DNA of 64,000 nt. Source: Otatea glauca (Eukaryota; Streptophyta; Magnoliopsida; Poales; Poaceae). Location: contig CM070721.1 of NCBI GenBank assembly GCA_036346275.1, positions 5,840,452 through 5,904,451 on the forward strand, read 5' to 3'. The notes beneath the pieces were generated by a model, which made no database searches, had not been told where the DNA came from, and saw only the letters and a list, made by a program, of their open reading frames with translations. Of the stretch, positions 22,512 to 34,555 are shown in pieces (the first letter of the stretch is position 1; each line of letters starts with the position of its first letter). The position numbers were made by a program, and so were the translations under genes.

Positions 22512-22903
22512 AGGGGTTGTTTGGGGCCTGTGCTTCAGCTTTGAGCCAAAAGCTCTCCAAACAATATGGCTGCAAAGTAGTTGGGAAGCTAAGCCACCGT
22601 AGAAGCACACCTAAAAGCTGCAGCCGTTGGGGAGGAGCTTTTCAGCTATGGCTTCTCTTGACCGCTTCCCATCTCGCTCACTCTATCTCCCCGATCTTCG
22701 TTGCCCTGCCTCGCTGCCTCCACATCACCTCCCCACTCGTCTGCCGTTGTGCTTCGCTAGGTTACTGCCTCCCCACTCGGTTACCTCCAAAAGCTACAAG
22801 CTGCGGCCAGGCTTACCAAACAAGATAATAAAAATTACAAATGCTTTACAACTCAAGAAACTAAAAGCGACTTTTTCACCCGAAGAAGCCCCCAAACAGG
22901 CCT
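22512..22903. mobile_element. MITE with GGTTGTTTGGGGCC / CCCCCAAACAGGCC ends
   Basis: The ends are inverted, and both fit the GTTTGG-type termini common in grass Harbinger or hAT MITEs. The flanks are TAA (left) and TAG (right), so a 3-bp duplication is only approximate. The region just right of it (22904-23940) is AT-rich, repeat-like and has no recognised gene. Confidence 0.5.
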
Positions 22904-23943
22904 AGGCTCAGTTTCTAAATCAGTAGCATTATCCAACTGGGCGGGTTTTTTTGTCTGCTCAGCAAGTTGAACTAGCTACCCGGTATTACAGTGCTTGTAA
23001 ATTTGAAAAACAGCAGCCTCCAAGCCAGGCTTTTACTTTTCATCGAAAACCGCTCGAATTTCGCTCGTACCGCGTCGGTTCAAAAAAGCTTTTCGTTCGG
23101 TTTACCGCTCAAGTTCAAATTCAAAATAACGAACTTTGGAATTTACAACTTTTTTTTTTGCAATTTCCCTCTCTTTTTTTATTTTTTATTTCAATTTTTC
23201 AACACGTTGCCGATTTTCAAGAAACCCGCTTAAAATTCGCCGCTTTTTGAGCGGTTTTCGACCTTTTCGTTTGAATTTTGCTTCGCTGTTTGACTATATT
23301 TCAAATTCGTTTGACTTTCGAAACCATTCGATTTTTCGTGAATTTTGATACCGCCGGATCGTTAAAAACCAAGGTCAAAACAACATTGTTAACCCTACTC
23401 CAGGCTCCAGCCTTCGAACCCGACACCTAGATGTAGCGCATAGGGCCGACAGAAAAGCCGACAACTCAAATCAAAATTGTTTCTATCGAGTAATTAATGG
23501 ATTTAAAATTAAAATAAGCTCATTTCGAGCGGAAAAAATTTAACGAGGCACGACTCGCTCATTAACTCAAATTTTAAATAATAAATAAAATAATTTTTTA
23601 AAAATTTGATGATAAATCGCTAAGCTCGAATAGCCAGTCCTAGTAGCGCGTGCACAAGCTAACCACCTGGCCTCTGTCATGAACATTAATTATAAGACCT
23701 TACCAAGAAACGACCGGGTTAATGACCGGATCAGGTGAGATAATTATGTGGCTGGCTGTCAATCAACCTCGGAACTGAAACCACATCATAAAGAGCTCAA
23801 AGAGACCATGGATTTAACCCCCTTCAGGAAAAATCCTCAGAATCATGTCCAAGTTGAGAGCGTACACTTCAAACTCTTCTGTGACTGAATACTCATAATT
23901 CAGAATGTGCTCCTACTTAGTACAGTTACTATTTACTAAAGTA

Positions 23944-24220
23944 TTCTCTCCATTAAAAAATATAAGAACTATATTTTAAATAATTTTATTTAGAAACATA
24001 AGGTTTGTATATAGATTTAATGAGATTTTTTATACTATACCCTATTTATTCTCTCTTAACCATATACATTTATTTATTACCACCACACAAAGTATTATCT
24101 TTCATTTTTCAAGGTAATTAAATAGGGTATCTAACTTATCTTTCCATACTTTTATCAATTTTAGTATTACTTAATCCTTATGTAAAGTTAAAACACGCTT
24201 TATATTTTTGAACGGGGGAG
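23944..24220. mobile_element. Stowaway-like MITE
   Basis: The left end TTCTCTCCATTAAAAAATAT and the right end ATTTTTGAACGGGGGAG are inverted. TA flanks lie at 23942-23943 and 24221-24222. Confidence 0.6.
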
Positions 24221-24418
24221 TATATCAAATTCTCCCTCACAGAATAATAATAATATGCTTATCTAGCCTCTTTTATCTCTTTTTTGCAAAGCTAGTCCTC
24301 GCGAATGAATTTGCAAAAATGGTTTGGAGGCTACCTGCCTAACCGTTCCTGCCCACCCGCGTTCGCCTCGATGCCGCGACGCCGGTCTCCTCCCGCACTC
24401 CCTGAACGCTGCAGAGGA

Positions 24419-25484
24419 TAGGGATGAAAACGGATCGGATAGTTTCCGATCGATCTGGATATTTTCGGATACGGATTCTGTCGGATCGGATATTTGTCGG
24501 ATAGTATCGGATCGGATACGGATACAGATTTTTTTTTGTCGGATACGGATACGGATTCGGTAGCTCACTATCCGTCGGATACGGATACGGATACGGATTC
24601 GGATAATCCGGATATTGATGGATCGGATATCGGATATACATATGGGCTGGGCCAAAACTACTCTTCTGGCCCAAAAATGTTTCTTAATTTCAAAATTGTT
24701 TTCTAATTTAATTAATCCACAAAGTAAGTTTCAATTATTAAAATTAGCAAACCAACTCCAAAAATTACGAATTTTTTTGAGAAAGTTCCAGAAATAATCT
24801 AACATTTTTAAAATTATTTTCAAGATTTTATCGGATTTTAAATTTTCTCAAAAATTCAAATATTCATATTCTTAATAGGAAAATATTTAAATAAGTAGCT
24901 AAAAATCATAAAAACTCATAAATACATAATTTATTATTTTTAACATAATTCAACAAAGAATATAAATCTTGGATCATTACATATAAGTGTTATATACTTT
25001 TTCTAGAGACGTGATATTTAAGTATTATCAAACTTTTAGTGTGTTATGTGTTTGCCTCCATTTGTATCTTTGAGTAAAGATTACCTTTATTTTTTTTATT
25101 TTGATCTACGTGTATAATGAACTAATTGTATGTGTGTGATAAACTAAGTCTTATATAATTTTATTTGCGACATGGTATCTACTTATTGTCTAAGTGAATG
25201 AAAATGCTTATATTTGTTCAACTTTCAATAACATTTTCATCAAATCAACTAGTTATATATTTTCGTTGACTTTTTATATACAATCTAAGGGGTTATCATG
25301 TTCCAATAAAATATTCGAAACCGTATCCGATTCGATTCGTATTCAATCCGTATCTGTATTCAATATTATCCGTATTCGTATTCGTATCCGGACTATCCGT
25401 ATCGGTATCCGCATCCGAGAAAAAATATGAAAACAAATATGGCAGAGCTATTATCCGTCCGTATCCGATCCGTTTTCACCCCTA
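24419..25484 (+). mobile_element. Non-autonomous hAT element, 1066 bp, with 8-bp TSD
   Basis: The perfect duplication GCAGAGGA lies at 24411-24418 and 25485-25492. The ends TAGGGATGAAAACGGATCGG and, inverted, TAGGGGTGAAAACGGATCGG form the terminal repeat. About 230 bp at the left and 170 bp at the right consist of GGATACGGATACGGAT-type repeats, inverted between ends. The centre is AT-rich and non-coding. A close copy in the opposite orientation is at 48699-49730. Confidence 0.92.
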
Positions 25485-25654
25485 GCAGAGGATAAGTATC
25501 GTCTACCGCGTCTTCTGTAGTAGGAAGGGATCATTTTTGAGAATTCAGGAGAAAAAAAAATGAGCCACGGTGACTAGATAAACACAGTATTCACACTGTG
25601 AGGAGAAAAGGTCAAATCAAATAATCCATCTACTATACTTGGCAGAGCTCGCGC

Positions 25655-26100
25655 GTCTAGGAGCGTTTGAGCCGGCGCGCGCGGAGCAGCGATTTTTTTT
25701 TGCGTTTAGGTCCTTCCTCCAAAAAAATATGATTAGATCCTTTTTGTGAAAAAAAGTTACGGTTAGGTCCTCTTCCCGAAAAAAGAATATATATTACGTC
25801 TAGGTCCTTTATGCGTTTTTAGTCGTTGCTCTCAGGTCCTTTTACGAAAAACAAAATTACGGTTAGGTCCTTTTCGGGAAAAAAAATACATTAAGGTCTT
25901 TTTTTTGAAAAAAAATTGTACGTTGCATTGAGGTCATTTTTGCGTTTTTCTAGCACTACGTTTAAGCCCTTTTGCGGAAAACACAAAATCCTTTTTAGGT
26001 CCTTTTTCGCGCATTTTCTCAATTTAATCGTGTAGAGAGCGACAATAGCGCGTTTTCTCGATTTGCTCGCGTGGGGAGCGACGCTCATGATGTAGCACTC
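25655..26100 (-). repeat. Array of ~32-bp AGGACCTAAACGTAAT units, copy 1 (inverted)
   Basis: On the plus strand the unit reads ATTACGTTTAGGTCCTTTTT with variation, repeated about ten times. The right flank (GCGACAATAGCGCGTTTTCTC, 26039-26059 region) matches, inverted, the left flanks of the arrays at 36.5 and 46.5 kb. The same repeat family is therefore present with its flanks. Confidence 0.75.
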
Positions 26101-27972
26101 AGCGTATATTTATCTAGTTCTCTTGACAGTGGATAGGAAAAAAGATATTCCAACCGAGGTACACCTACCTAGCATAAATTATTGGTCGCGCTCAAACTCG
26201 TAGGAAGATCAAATCATGGCCCTAGGCCCCTAGCACTACTTGGGTGTTACCGGTTCCTGGCACGTTGACGACCGTGGCAGGCAGCGGGCATGCCACTCAG
26301 TGGATTGGGCGGGCCGCCTCGTGTCATATCGTGTCGTCCATCGAGCGCCACCGAATCCAGCGTCCGTCCGTCCGTCCATCCGCTTGTAGCGTGCGGCTTC
26401 TGCTTTCCTCCCCTTCTCGCTACAAAAGACGCCTTTTTCTTCGCCTCGTCGCAGTGTGCGCCACGGAAAGCGAGGGCCTGGCGTGAGGCAAGCGTGACGC
26501 GCGGCTGCCGCGGGGAAGTTTTGTTTACTGTAGTAGCCTATGCACCATTTTTTCCCCGAAAGTAGCCCGGATACATTTTTTTTTTTGCTATCGATCCTTT
26601 CGCGCTCGCTCGGAGGGCTGTTTTTTTTTTCTTCAAAAACGAGCGTACCTAGGCAACTTTCGCGAGAGAGAGAGATGAGTCTAATAAAATAAAAACTTTG
26701 ATGATGCGGAGGAAGGCTCGGTCTAATGCCCCCTCACTTTTTTTTTATTTTCAACTCCCCTTAATGAATTCCAGTCATATCCTCGATCGAGAAAACACCG
26801 TCAGACGACACGTGTTATCTACCGTAGCAAATCGTCGGCACCGTAGCGCCTTCGTCCACCGTGGAAACTCCTCGACAAACGCGACAGGCAACGGGCCCTA
26901 CCTTGCTGCTGAGTCTAGGCATCGTAGTACCCTGTCATGCCGAGCTCGGATACCTCGGTAGCTCGTCTGCAGCGGTGAATGTGGTGCCAGCGTACTGCCG
27001 CGATAGAAAAACACGGTGAGTGACACGCGTCTCCTGTCGATGTTTCTACGGTTAAAAAGGATATTATATTTACAATTCTATTCAAGAGGGAGACAAACAT
27101 TAAAAAAAAAAGAGATAAATAGGTCAAAGCTTCGCCACGACAGGGCGGAGGTGACATGCAACGTATATTTTTCTTACTTCGTCGCCTCGTCAAGAAAGCT
27201 CTACTTTTCAAGCCCCTTTTAGCTTGTTTTTTTTTTAAAAAAATAGCCACCGCGAACGTATTTTCAAATTTAGTCCCATCCCGTGAAAGTGCCGGAAGAT
27301 GACACGTATCATTTTCCGCGCTTTTCTACTGTAGACACCGGAGCTCTTAGGACCGCGACAGTGCTCTCCCCGCGCTCCCTGGCCGCAGTAGCGCCCTCAT
27401 CAGCTTGTGACCTAAGCTCCTCCCGCTCTTTGGACACGGCAACGCTTGTTTCCATGCTCTTCTAATGCAGATATCGTTTGCCGTGTATTCTATAGTAGAA
27501 AAAGAGATAAAATCTATAGCTACGTTTGCGAGAGCTAGATAAAAAAAACAGACACGCTGGACCAAAAATCGACTACTTAACCGCGAGCGCCCGCGTTCGA
27601 GCGGAGCGAACGCACGGGTCCTTTTCGCGTGTCGGCATTGTTTAATCATGCCATTAATGGCTCGCTGGTGACTATCCTAGTTAAGGAGGAGTAAGTAACG
27701 GCCAAGGACAACCAATAATTCAAGGTTCTGTCTGGAGTGGGTTGGCGTTTTTAAGTACAGTTAGAGGAAAGTCTGCTGTGCTGAAATGATCGGTGCTGGT
27801 ACAGTGCTAGTACTCCATGATTTTGGAGGAGAGGGTACAGTACCTTAGAGTGAATGAGAATGATGAATGGGGATTTTTTTCCTTAGACATGGGATGATTT
27901 TTGTAGATGTTCAAGTCAGATGTCACAGTAGTTTCAACTGAAAATTCTGCCGGCGTTATCTGAGACCTATCC
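26101..27972. other. Repeat-like intergenic DNA, no gene recognised
   Basis: There are several stretches with CTACTGTAG / CTACCGTAG and ACGTGTTATCTACCG motifs (26800-26900, 27280-27340). Similar motifs recur near 63850-64000. Open frames here are short, with no domain signature. Confidence 0.4.
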
Positions 27973-28808
27973 GTTGTGACCCCTCCGTTAAGCCTCTCGT
28001 ATTTTTTCTCTCAAAATTGTCCAAACTGCCCCGTTGCTCACCTATGGCTTGCACGATCGAAGCACGCCCGCGTCCGCTCCATGCTCTGCTGAGCTGTGCC
28101 TCGCCTCACCCTCTTCCCCCAACCCACTCCTTCGATGAGCTTTGACAATTCTAACCGTGTCATTCTGTGTTCTTGAGTCTCTTGAACTTTTTTTCTCAAT
28201 TAATTTGTACTTTTTTTTTGCAGTGGATTGCCGAAATTGCCTCGTCTTCTTCATCATAGTTCAACCTGTTGCCACCACCGATTTTGTCACCTTCAGTGAG
28301 CACCTCTTCAATTTCTTTCATCCATAGCATCACCTTCATCCTATCCACCTCTCCTATGACAATTTGGTTGTTGTGCCACCGTAGAGGGTCACCATTGCCG
28401 CCACCTTGTTCTCCAGCGTCGATCATCGTCGCCCTGTCGCCCCATAATCACTGACCATCTCCAGCCATGTCGTCTGCACCAAAGTATTCCCCTCACCATT
28501 GTGTTACCCGTATGCACACCATTGCGCGAAGAGTGCTGCAAAAACATCGTTGCCATTGTCCGCCTGCACTCCTGGTTGCCATGTTTGTTGATAGTGCAGT
28601 GGCTATGCCTCTTCACCCGCGACACCACCTCCCTCTACTTCCCTGAGGTCGCTCCAATCCATTTTGGCCCTCACCACCGTCGCTTACGCTGCTGCATGCC
28701 ATCGCCAACGCTATCTATAGCCGCCACACGCGCTCCTCTGCTTCTCTCCGTGACCAACCGAGGGTAAAATGGTCTTTTAGCATGGCCTAACAGAGGGGTT
28801 GTGATGAC
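27973..28808. mobile_element. Possible transposon bounded by CCCCTCCGTTAAGCC inverted repeats
   Basis: GTTGTGACCCCTCCGTTAAG on the left faces CCTAACAGAGGGGTTGTGAT on the right. The GC-rich interior has no recognisable gene. The exact ends and target duplication were not found. It might be a gene-fragment-carrying Mutator-like element. Confidence 0.3.
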
Positions 28809-29261
28809 AGCGAAAGCAAATTGTAGACAAAATTTGAAATCGGATGGCATATCTTAAAAGATGACTTATTCAACGGCGATTCGTAGAACATAGACTTATT
28901 CAATGGCATAGAAGAAATTTTCTCTTTTTCTTTCTGGTGTTGATATTTTATCGAGGAGCACGTGTGTCTTTCTAATTGCATCTTGGGTGGATTCTTGTGA
29001 TTCAGATAGCAATCATATTGTATGTTTTGTTATTGGGATCATTTTTTGATTGGAGAGAGGTCCGAAGAGGGAATAGGAATTTAGTTGTTCAAAAGTATAT
29101 AAAAATAATTAGCGTGGCTTGCGCATCTCACGTTACACCCATGCTAATTACGCGAGCATCTAAACACAACTCTTAGAATAGTAAGAATTCAGCGCGTGTG
29201 ACGACCTATTGTCGTTAAGCTATTTATGCTGGTCTCGCAAAAGAAAAACGTTTTCCAATTT

Positions 29262-29784
29262 GAGCATCCTTACTAATTCTTTGATGAGGATAACCTCTCA
29301 TCGGACATGTGACGGTATCTTCTTCCCCCCTCTTCCTTTCTCCACTTCACTTTTCTCTCACACGCTGTCTTATCATGACACTTGATGACATCCACCTTTC
29401 CTCCCCCGTTCACTTCTCCTCAAACTCAAAAAAGCTCTTGTTTTTAAATTCCCGCTGCCAAGTTTTTGAGTAGAAAGTATTTTTAACCATTTTAAAAGTT
29501 TTTCGAACAAAAAAATTTTGAATTGAAAGTTTTCGGTTTAGTCGAAAGATTTCGAACAAAAAGTTTTTGGATTGAAAGTATTTGAGTCGAAAGTTTTCGT
29601 ACAAAATTCTTTGAACCGAAAGTTTTTTACTTGAATTTTTTTATCCAAAAGTTTTGATTCACCTAATAGTTTCGAATTGAATTTTTTGTGTTAGAGAAAG
29701 GGGAATAAAAGAGGGAGTGAAGAGAAGGACGCTATGTGGCAACATCTGAATGTGCTCTTGCCAAAGAATTGGTGAGCGTGCTCT
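29262..29784. mobile_element. MITE with GAGCATCCTTACTAATTC ends
   Basis: The left end GAGCATCCTTACTAATTCTT faces the inverted right end GAGCACGCTCACCAATTCTT. The interior is rich in CGAAAGTTTT repeats (29520-29660). A second, partial copy begins at about 29838 (TATCCTTACTAATTATTTGG). Confidence 0.55.
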
Positions 29785-30430
29785 TAAATAAGCAATACAT
29801 AAAGAAAAAAAGAAAGGGGTATTGCTGATTTAAGGTTATCCTTACTAATTATTTGGTGAGGATATATCTAAATGTTGCCACGTGGCGTTCTCCTTTCACT
29901 CTTCTTCTTTTCTCTTTCTGTTCCTTCTCCCTAACACATACATAAAAATTTGATTCAAAACTTCCATATGAATTCAACCGAAAACTTTTGATTTAAAAAC
30001 TTAGGTGAATTTTTTTAAAAAAAACTTTTTTAAGGTAAAGAGAAAAAGGAAAAAAAGACAAAAGGATATACCCGAGTGTTAACGACAAGAAAGAGTTGAG
30101 AGGTAAAGAAAAAGGTGCTAGCTAACACACGTAGCTATAAGATTCGACGAGACGAATCAGCAATACCGAAAAGAAACGATAAGATTCGACGGGGACGCGT
30201 CCTCGGATCAGAAATACCGAGAAGAAAGGTCTTTCTCGCTGGATGCGGCCGTCGCGTCGCGCACCTCCGGCTCCGGCACGCGCTGTGCCAATTCCGTGTG
30301 TTCGCGTGGCAATGGCTGGCACTCGGCCAGGGTGGGCTAATCTGGCTTGCCATTGTGTAAAAACTAATCGTTAGCGGACTGTATCCACGATGACTCTCTG
30401 GTCCGTTTATTTGCTTTGGGTTCTTTTCAC

Positions 30431-30714
30431 GAGAGCATCTACAATGGTATATATTAGATGCCTGTAAATCAATGACATGTAGGATTTTAGATGATGTGAA
30501 AAAGAGAGAAAAGTGTTATCTGTTATTTAATATACAGTCTTATAGGTGATTTTATACTGCCCGTACTATTGTATAGACCGCCTATTAATTATACAAGAGG
30601 TCATTACAGACGACTATATAAACAATTTATTGTATGAGTTGTCTTTAAACCTATCTACACATTATATTGATGTATATTATAAACAACTACTGTCTATATC
30701 ACTGTATATGTCCT
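30431..30714. mobile_element. MITE of the GAGCATCTACAATGG type
   Basis: The left end GAGCATCTACAATGGTATA faces ACTGTATATGTCC on the right. The interior repeats TAGGTGATTTTATACTG-like and GAGGTCATTACAGACGAC-like blocks. A related element is at 37105-37574. Confidence 0.45.
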
Positions 30715-30755
30715 AACACGGTGCCAACGTTACCTTGTTTCAGGTTAAAAAAAAC

Positions 30756-31048
30756 TTTTTTTTTGAGACGAAGAGCTTGTATTATATATATACACACTCG
30801 TGCTGTAAGTAGGGCAATACGAAGTCCGGGCCTGGTTTAGCCAAACTCATCCCAAAATAGAGGGAGATGCTGGCTTTGGCGCAAAGATGAGCAGCCAAGT
30901 TTGCATCCCGTTTAACTTGAACAATACTAAAAGAAACAATACTCCTGCTTAGCTCTAGGATCTCGGCGAAAATAGGAATAATGACCGCGCGGTGCTCTCC
31001 AAACGAGTTGCACAACGCCACCAAGTCATGAGAATTCGCTTCCACATT
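30756..31048 (-). pseudogene. 5'-truncated LINE-type retroelement, RNase H domain
   Basis: The minus strand encodes a C-terminal RNase H-like segment. It includes LVALCNSFGEHRAVIIPIF, ILELSRSIVSFSIVQV, KRDANLAAHLCAKASISL and the usual R-x-x-N-x-x-A-H signature (KRDANLAAH). This domain ends many plant non-LTR retroelement polyproteins. A run of nine A on the minus strand at 30764-30756 lies just downstream, as expected of a LINE 3' end. Only the last ~90 codons remain. Confidence 0.75.
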
Positions 31049-31344
31049 AACTCACGTGTTGGGCCAGTAAAACATCAGGTTGATACCATTTCTACAAGCA
31101 AGTGTTTCAGAAACATTACCTAATGGTGCCACTCGTTTGCTGCGAGGCTTGCAATCGTTAAGTCTCTTGTGTCGTCTTGAGCCGTTTGGAATGCAGCAAC
31201 TTCAAAAGAATTTTGTAGGATTTTTATAGGGTACTGTTCAATTCCAACAAGATTTAGAAGAAATTCCTGCATTCTAAACGGAGCCTTAAAGGCTTGAAAC
31301 ACAGTTTGACCTAATACACAAGGTTACATTTCATCCGTGCTGTC

Positions 31345-31932
31345 CAGGGCTGTCAGAAAAGCTTGAAGCTCGTGAACAGCTCGAACTTAGCTTGTTATGA
31401 GCTCGGCTTGTAAAATAAACGAGCCGTGCCAAGCCGACTTCCTAGCTCGTTATCTTAACGAGCTGAGTCTAAGCTACTCGTTAGCTCGTTAAGGCTAGGT
31501 AACTTAATATTAACTATGATGATTCTTTGATGTAAAAGACTTTTATTAGATGAATATTTAAATTATGTATGTCCATATAACCATGTTAGGTTGGAATATA
31601 ATTGTTAAGATTGTTAACTGGCTCCTCACTAATTATCTATATTTTACTTGTATGCTAGATAATTAGTTACGGTTTCATTTATGTAGTCCTCCTGTTGCAT
31701 GTATGTGTTAATGTGTCTAATGTGCTCACGACGTGATTTAGCTTAGCTCCTGACTAATTATTTTAACTCACGTACTTTAAGTTAATTCAATTCATCTTAA
31801 CTTAAATGGCTCGCGAGTTGCTCACGAGCCGCTCGAGTTTTTTATCGAGCCGAGCCGAGTTTCCAGCTTGTTAGCATAATGAGTCGAGCTGAGCCACTTT
31901 TTTTTAACGAGCCGAGCCGATAGCTAGCCCTA
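31345..31932. mobile_element. hAT-type MITE with GAGCTCG/GAGCCGAGC repeats and 8-bp TSD
   Basis: The perfect duplication GTGCTGTC lies at 31337-31344 and 31933-31940. The ends are CAGGGCTG and, inverted, TAGGGCTAG. The arms repeat AGCTCGTTAACGAGC-like palindromes. A related decayed piece lies at about 32940-33150. Confidence 0.85.
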
Positions 31933-32030
31933 GTGCTGTCCTCTCTTTTAATTTAAGAAAATTTTGTTTTGTAGCATCCAAAGATCCCGACATTAGTCTT
32001 GTACCATCGAAGCTCACGAGTACACTTTAA

Positions 32031-32644
32031 GGTGGCGTTTGGTCGGATGGATGAAGGTGGATGGGATATGACGGTCCCTGGATTTAGAGTCATCCAATTG
32101 TTTGGATGGGTGGATGGATGGGATATGGTTGTCCAGTTTTTTGGAATATTCCTTCAAGATGCTGGACAGAATCATCCCAGAAAAAGGCCGGACGAGTTCA
32201 TCCAGATTGTTGTACGAACTCGGTCAAATTCAAATTTTGTCGAAGTGTACTCGGTCAAATTCAAATTTTAGTCAAATTTTGAAGAAATTTTAAATTTTGC
32301 CCGAAAATTCAAATTTCAGTCAAATTTTGTCCAGAAGTTCAAATTTTGTCCAAAAAATCAAATTTGGTCAAATTTTCTCCAAAAATTCAAATTTAAGTCA
32401 AAATTAATCGAAAATTTTTAAACTAAAATTCAAAACCTTTATTACAACTAGCCCATCATCCTTATCAATGCAACCAAACAAAAAATTAGCTCATCCTATC
32501 CACATTCTTATCCATCCAACTAAACAAAACATTGGCTCATCCTTATCCACCCAACCAAACAACTACATGGATGATTTGGCCATATCCCATCCAGATTGGA
32601 TGGTCATATCCCATCCAACCTCATCCAGGCAATCAAATGCACCC
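32031..32644. mobile_element. Harbinger/Tourist-like MITE, 614 bp, TAA TSD
   Basis: The ends GGTGGCGTTTGGTCGGATGG and, inverted, GGGTGCATTTGATTGCCTGG are flanked by TAA (32028-32030, 32645-32647). The interior repeats GGATGGATGGGATATG near both ends and TCAAATTTT in the middle. A 3-bp TAA duplication is typical of PIF/Harbinger MITEs. Confidence 0.75.
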
Positions 32645-32939
32645 TAATAGTATTGACAGATCACTCCATTCAATTTTTTACCACTCTGGCCACTTCTGTT
32701 AGCACTTTTGTCCTTTTTCTTTTTTCTTTTCTTGTGAAATTCAACCATGTGAAATACTAATATCTTACCCATCCACCATACTTCATCTAGCCTGACCGAA
32801 TAGACCCAATCCTTTTGTTCCTCTGCTTCTTTCCAGATCGAGTGTTCTTCCCCCATCTTCCCTTTCCCTCGGCCTCCCCTCCTCCAACACAACAATCTGC
32901 CACCGGTTAGAGCTATAAAAAAAACTCAAGGCACGCAAA

Positions 32940-33150
32940 CTACTCGAGCTTGACTCGCTCGTTCAAGCTCCAAACGAGCTGGACTTAAGCTTGATACCGA
33001 GCTCGCGAGCTTCACCGAACCAAGCTCAAATAACTCGCGAGCTTGATAAACTTATAATTATTTATTAAATATTACTATATATTAACTTTTACCGAACTTA
33101 CTCTCGAGTCGAGCTCAAACCTAACAGATCAGGCTCACTCGAGCTCAGCT
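32940..33150. repeat. Decayed copy of the GAGCTCG-type hAT MITE
   Basis: CTCGAGCTTGACTCGCTCG, GAGCTCGCGAGCTTC and AACTCGCGAGCTTG motifs match the arms of the element at 31345-31932. The ends are not preserved. Confidence 0.45.
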
Positions 33151-33154
33151 CATT

Positions 33155-33455
33155 TTTTTTACACGGAATACTCAATTCCATTAGCTACCAGCTCCAGGCA
33201 AATCGCCAGAGACCAAGTCCGATACAAAGCCAGGGGCCTAGTCCATCCATATAACAAAACCATAAACCTCTGAAACGCTACCATGAGCGGCTAGACAGCC
33301 CGCTACCTTGTTACATTCCCATGGGCAGATAGAGACGCTACAAATGGAAAACTCCGTACGTATAAAGCCTCTAATCTCCCTAAACAAAGCACCCAGCTCG
33401 CTTACAAGCCTACCACTAGTAAGCCACCTAAGAGTCTGCTTGGAAGGTCAGTTTT
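33155..33455 (-). pseudogene. Second 5'-truncated LINE-type RNase H fragment
   Basis: The minus strand reads an open segment that includes QTLRWLTSGRLVSELGALF, REIRGFIRTEFSICSV and CNKVAGCLAAHGSVSEV. It ends at TAG before a run of A residues at 33162-33155. CNKVAGCLAAHG corresponds to the C-terminal N-x-x-A-x-x-L-A-x-x-G part of retroelement RNase H. It is a different sequence from the fragment at 30.8 kb, so an independent insertion. Confidence 0.7.
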
Positions 33456-34330
33456 GGATTCAAAACCGGTGTAAAGTGCTGGATTCAAACCAAAACCGGT
33501 GTAAAATGCTGGGCTAGAAAACCTACTTGGGTGGGCTGATAACCCAATATAGTTACCACTTGAATGGGCTTTTGCAACTGAAAAACATAAACTGCTGAGG
33601 AGGCCACACTTCTTTTACAACAGATATCAGGTTTCCTCTCCGCTCACTCACCCAACCTAGACGCGAGAGCGATTTCGTCGGTGTCGACAGCAGCGACGGT
33701 GAAATCAACCTCATCAGCGACGGCAACGTCATAGGCGGCGGCGACGACAACGAGATTCCTAGCGTTGGCACCTTAGAAGACGCAGTGGCAACTTCATCGG
33801 TAGCGGCGGCAGCGACTTCATCGACGACAGCGGTGAGATCCTTAGCGTATTGCTTCCTGTCACCTCCCTCCAGTCAGCTCGAACTGACGTTCTTCTAGAG
33901 CATCTCCCTGAATTCATGCATATAAGAATGGGATGGTATCAGGAGTTAATAAAACATGACCATAGAGATATGATTACATGGTTCTCACGTACACCGAGAT
34001 AATTCACAAAAAGAACTGTTTCTCAAGTGCCCATTGAGCATTATTTTTCCTCTAAAAGGTTCGAAATCAACACTATTCTCCTCAAAAGATACAATTTTTC
34101 AGGATAGCTTTCCAACATCAGAAGTTATAGCACTCTGTTTCTTCAATAGCTCTAAGTGTCGCTGGTAATTTCATTCAATAGCTCTAAGTGTCGCTGGTAA
34201 TTTCATTATGTTTTAGATTACAACGTGCTGCTGACACTTATTCGTAAACTGAAATCCGGTGCTATTAACTAAAAAAATCAGTATTGCCAGAACTTATTGT
34301 TTACTGATGATTCCTTGTTCTGCAGTTTAG
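33456..34330. other. Intergenic, no gene recognised
   Basis: There is a GC-rich open stretch at 33665-33898 with low-complexity acidic and Ala/Ser-rich translation. A 32-bp direct tandem duplication lies at 34143-34174/34175-34206 (TCAATAGCTCTAAGTGTCG...). Confidence 0.4.
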
Positions 34331-34555
34331 CAACTTTTGGTTGCATCAAGGTTACGCAGCTGGAACCATAGAGAGACATCTCGATCTCTTCAGGGCCGAA
34401 GATGTGACCTCCCTCATGTTAATACTCATACTCGGAAAAATTTCTGCCTATTTTCTTCTTGCGCATCTCGTCTTCACATATATATGGTGTTTACTGTTGG
34501 ACAGCACTCGTGCAAGTAATCGCTATCAGTTAACTCTGCTCATGGGAAGCGAGTG
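34331..34555 (+). other. Possible orphan terminal exon, unrecognised
   Basis: After an acceptor-like TTCTGCAG, an open frame starts FSNFWLHQGYAAGTIERHLD, continues through a hydrophobic segment (SLMLILILGKISAYFLLAHL) and stops at TGA (34553-34555). No family is recognised and no upstream exon was found. It may be a captured gene fragment. Confidence 0.2.

Noticed and set aside
24263..24706. Frames rich in SDTDTDS or IRIRIRI
   Set aside because: They are translations of the GGATACGGATAC repeats in the hAT element.
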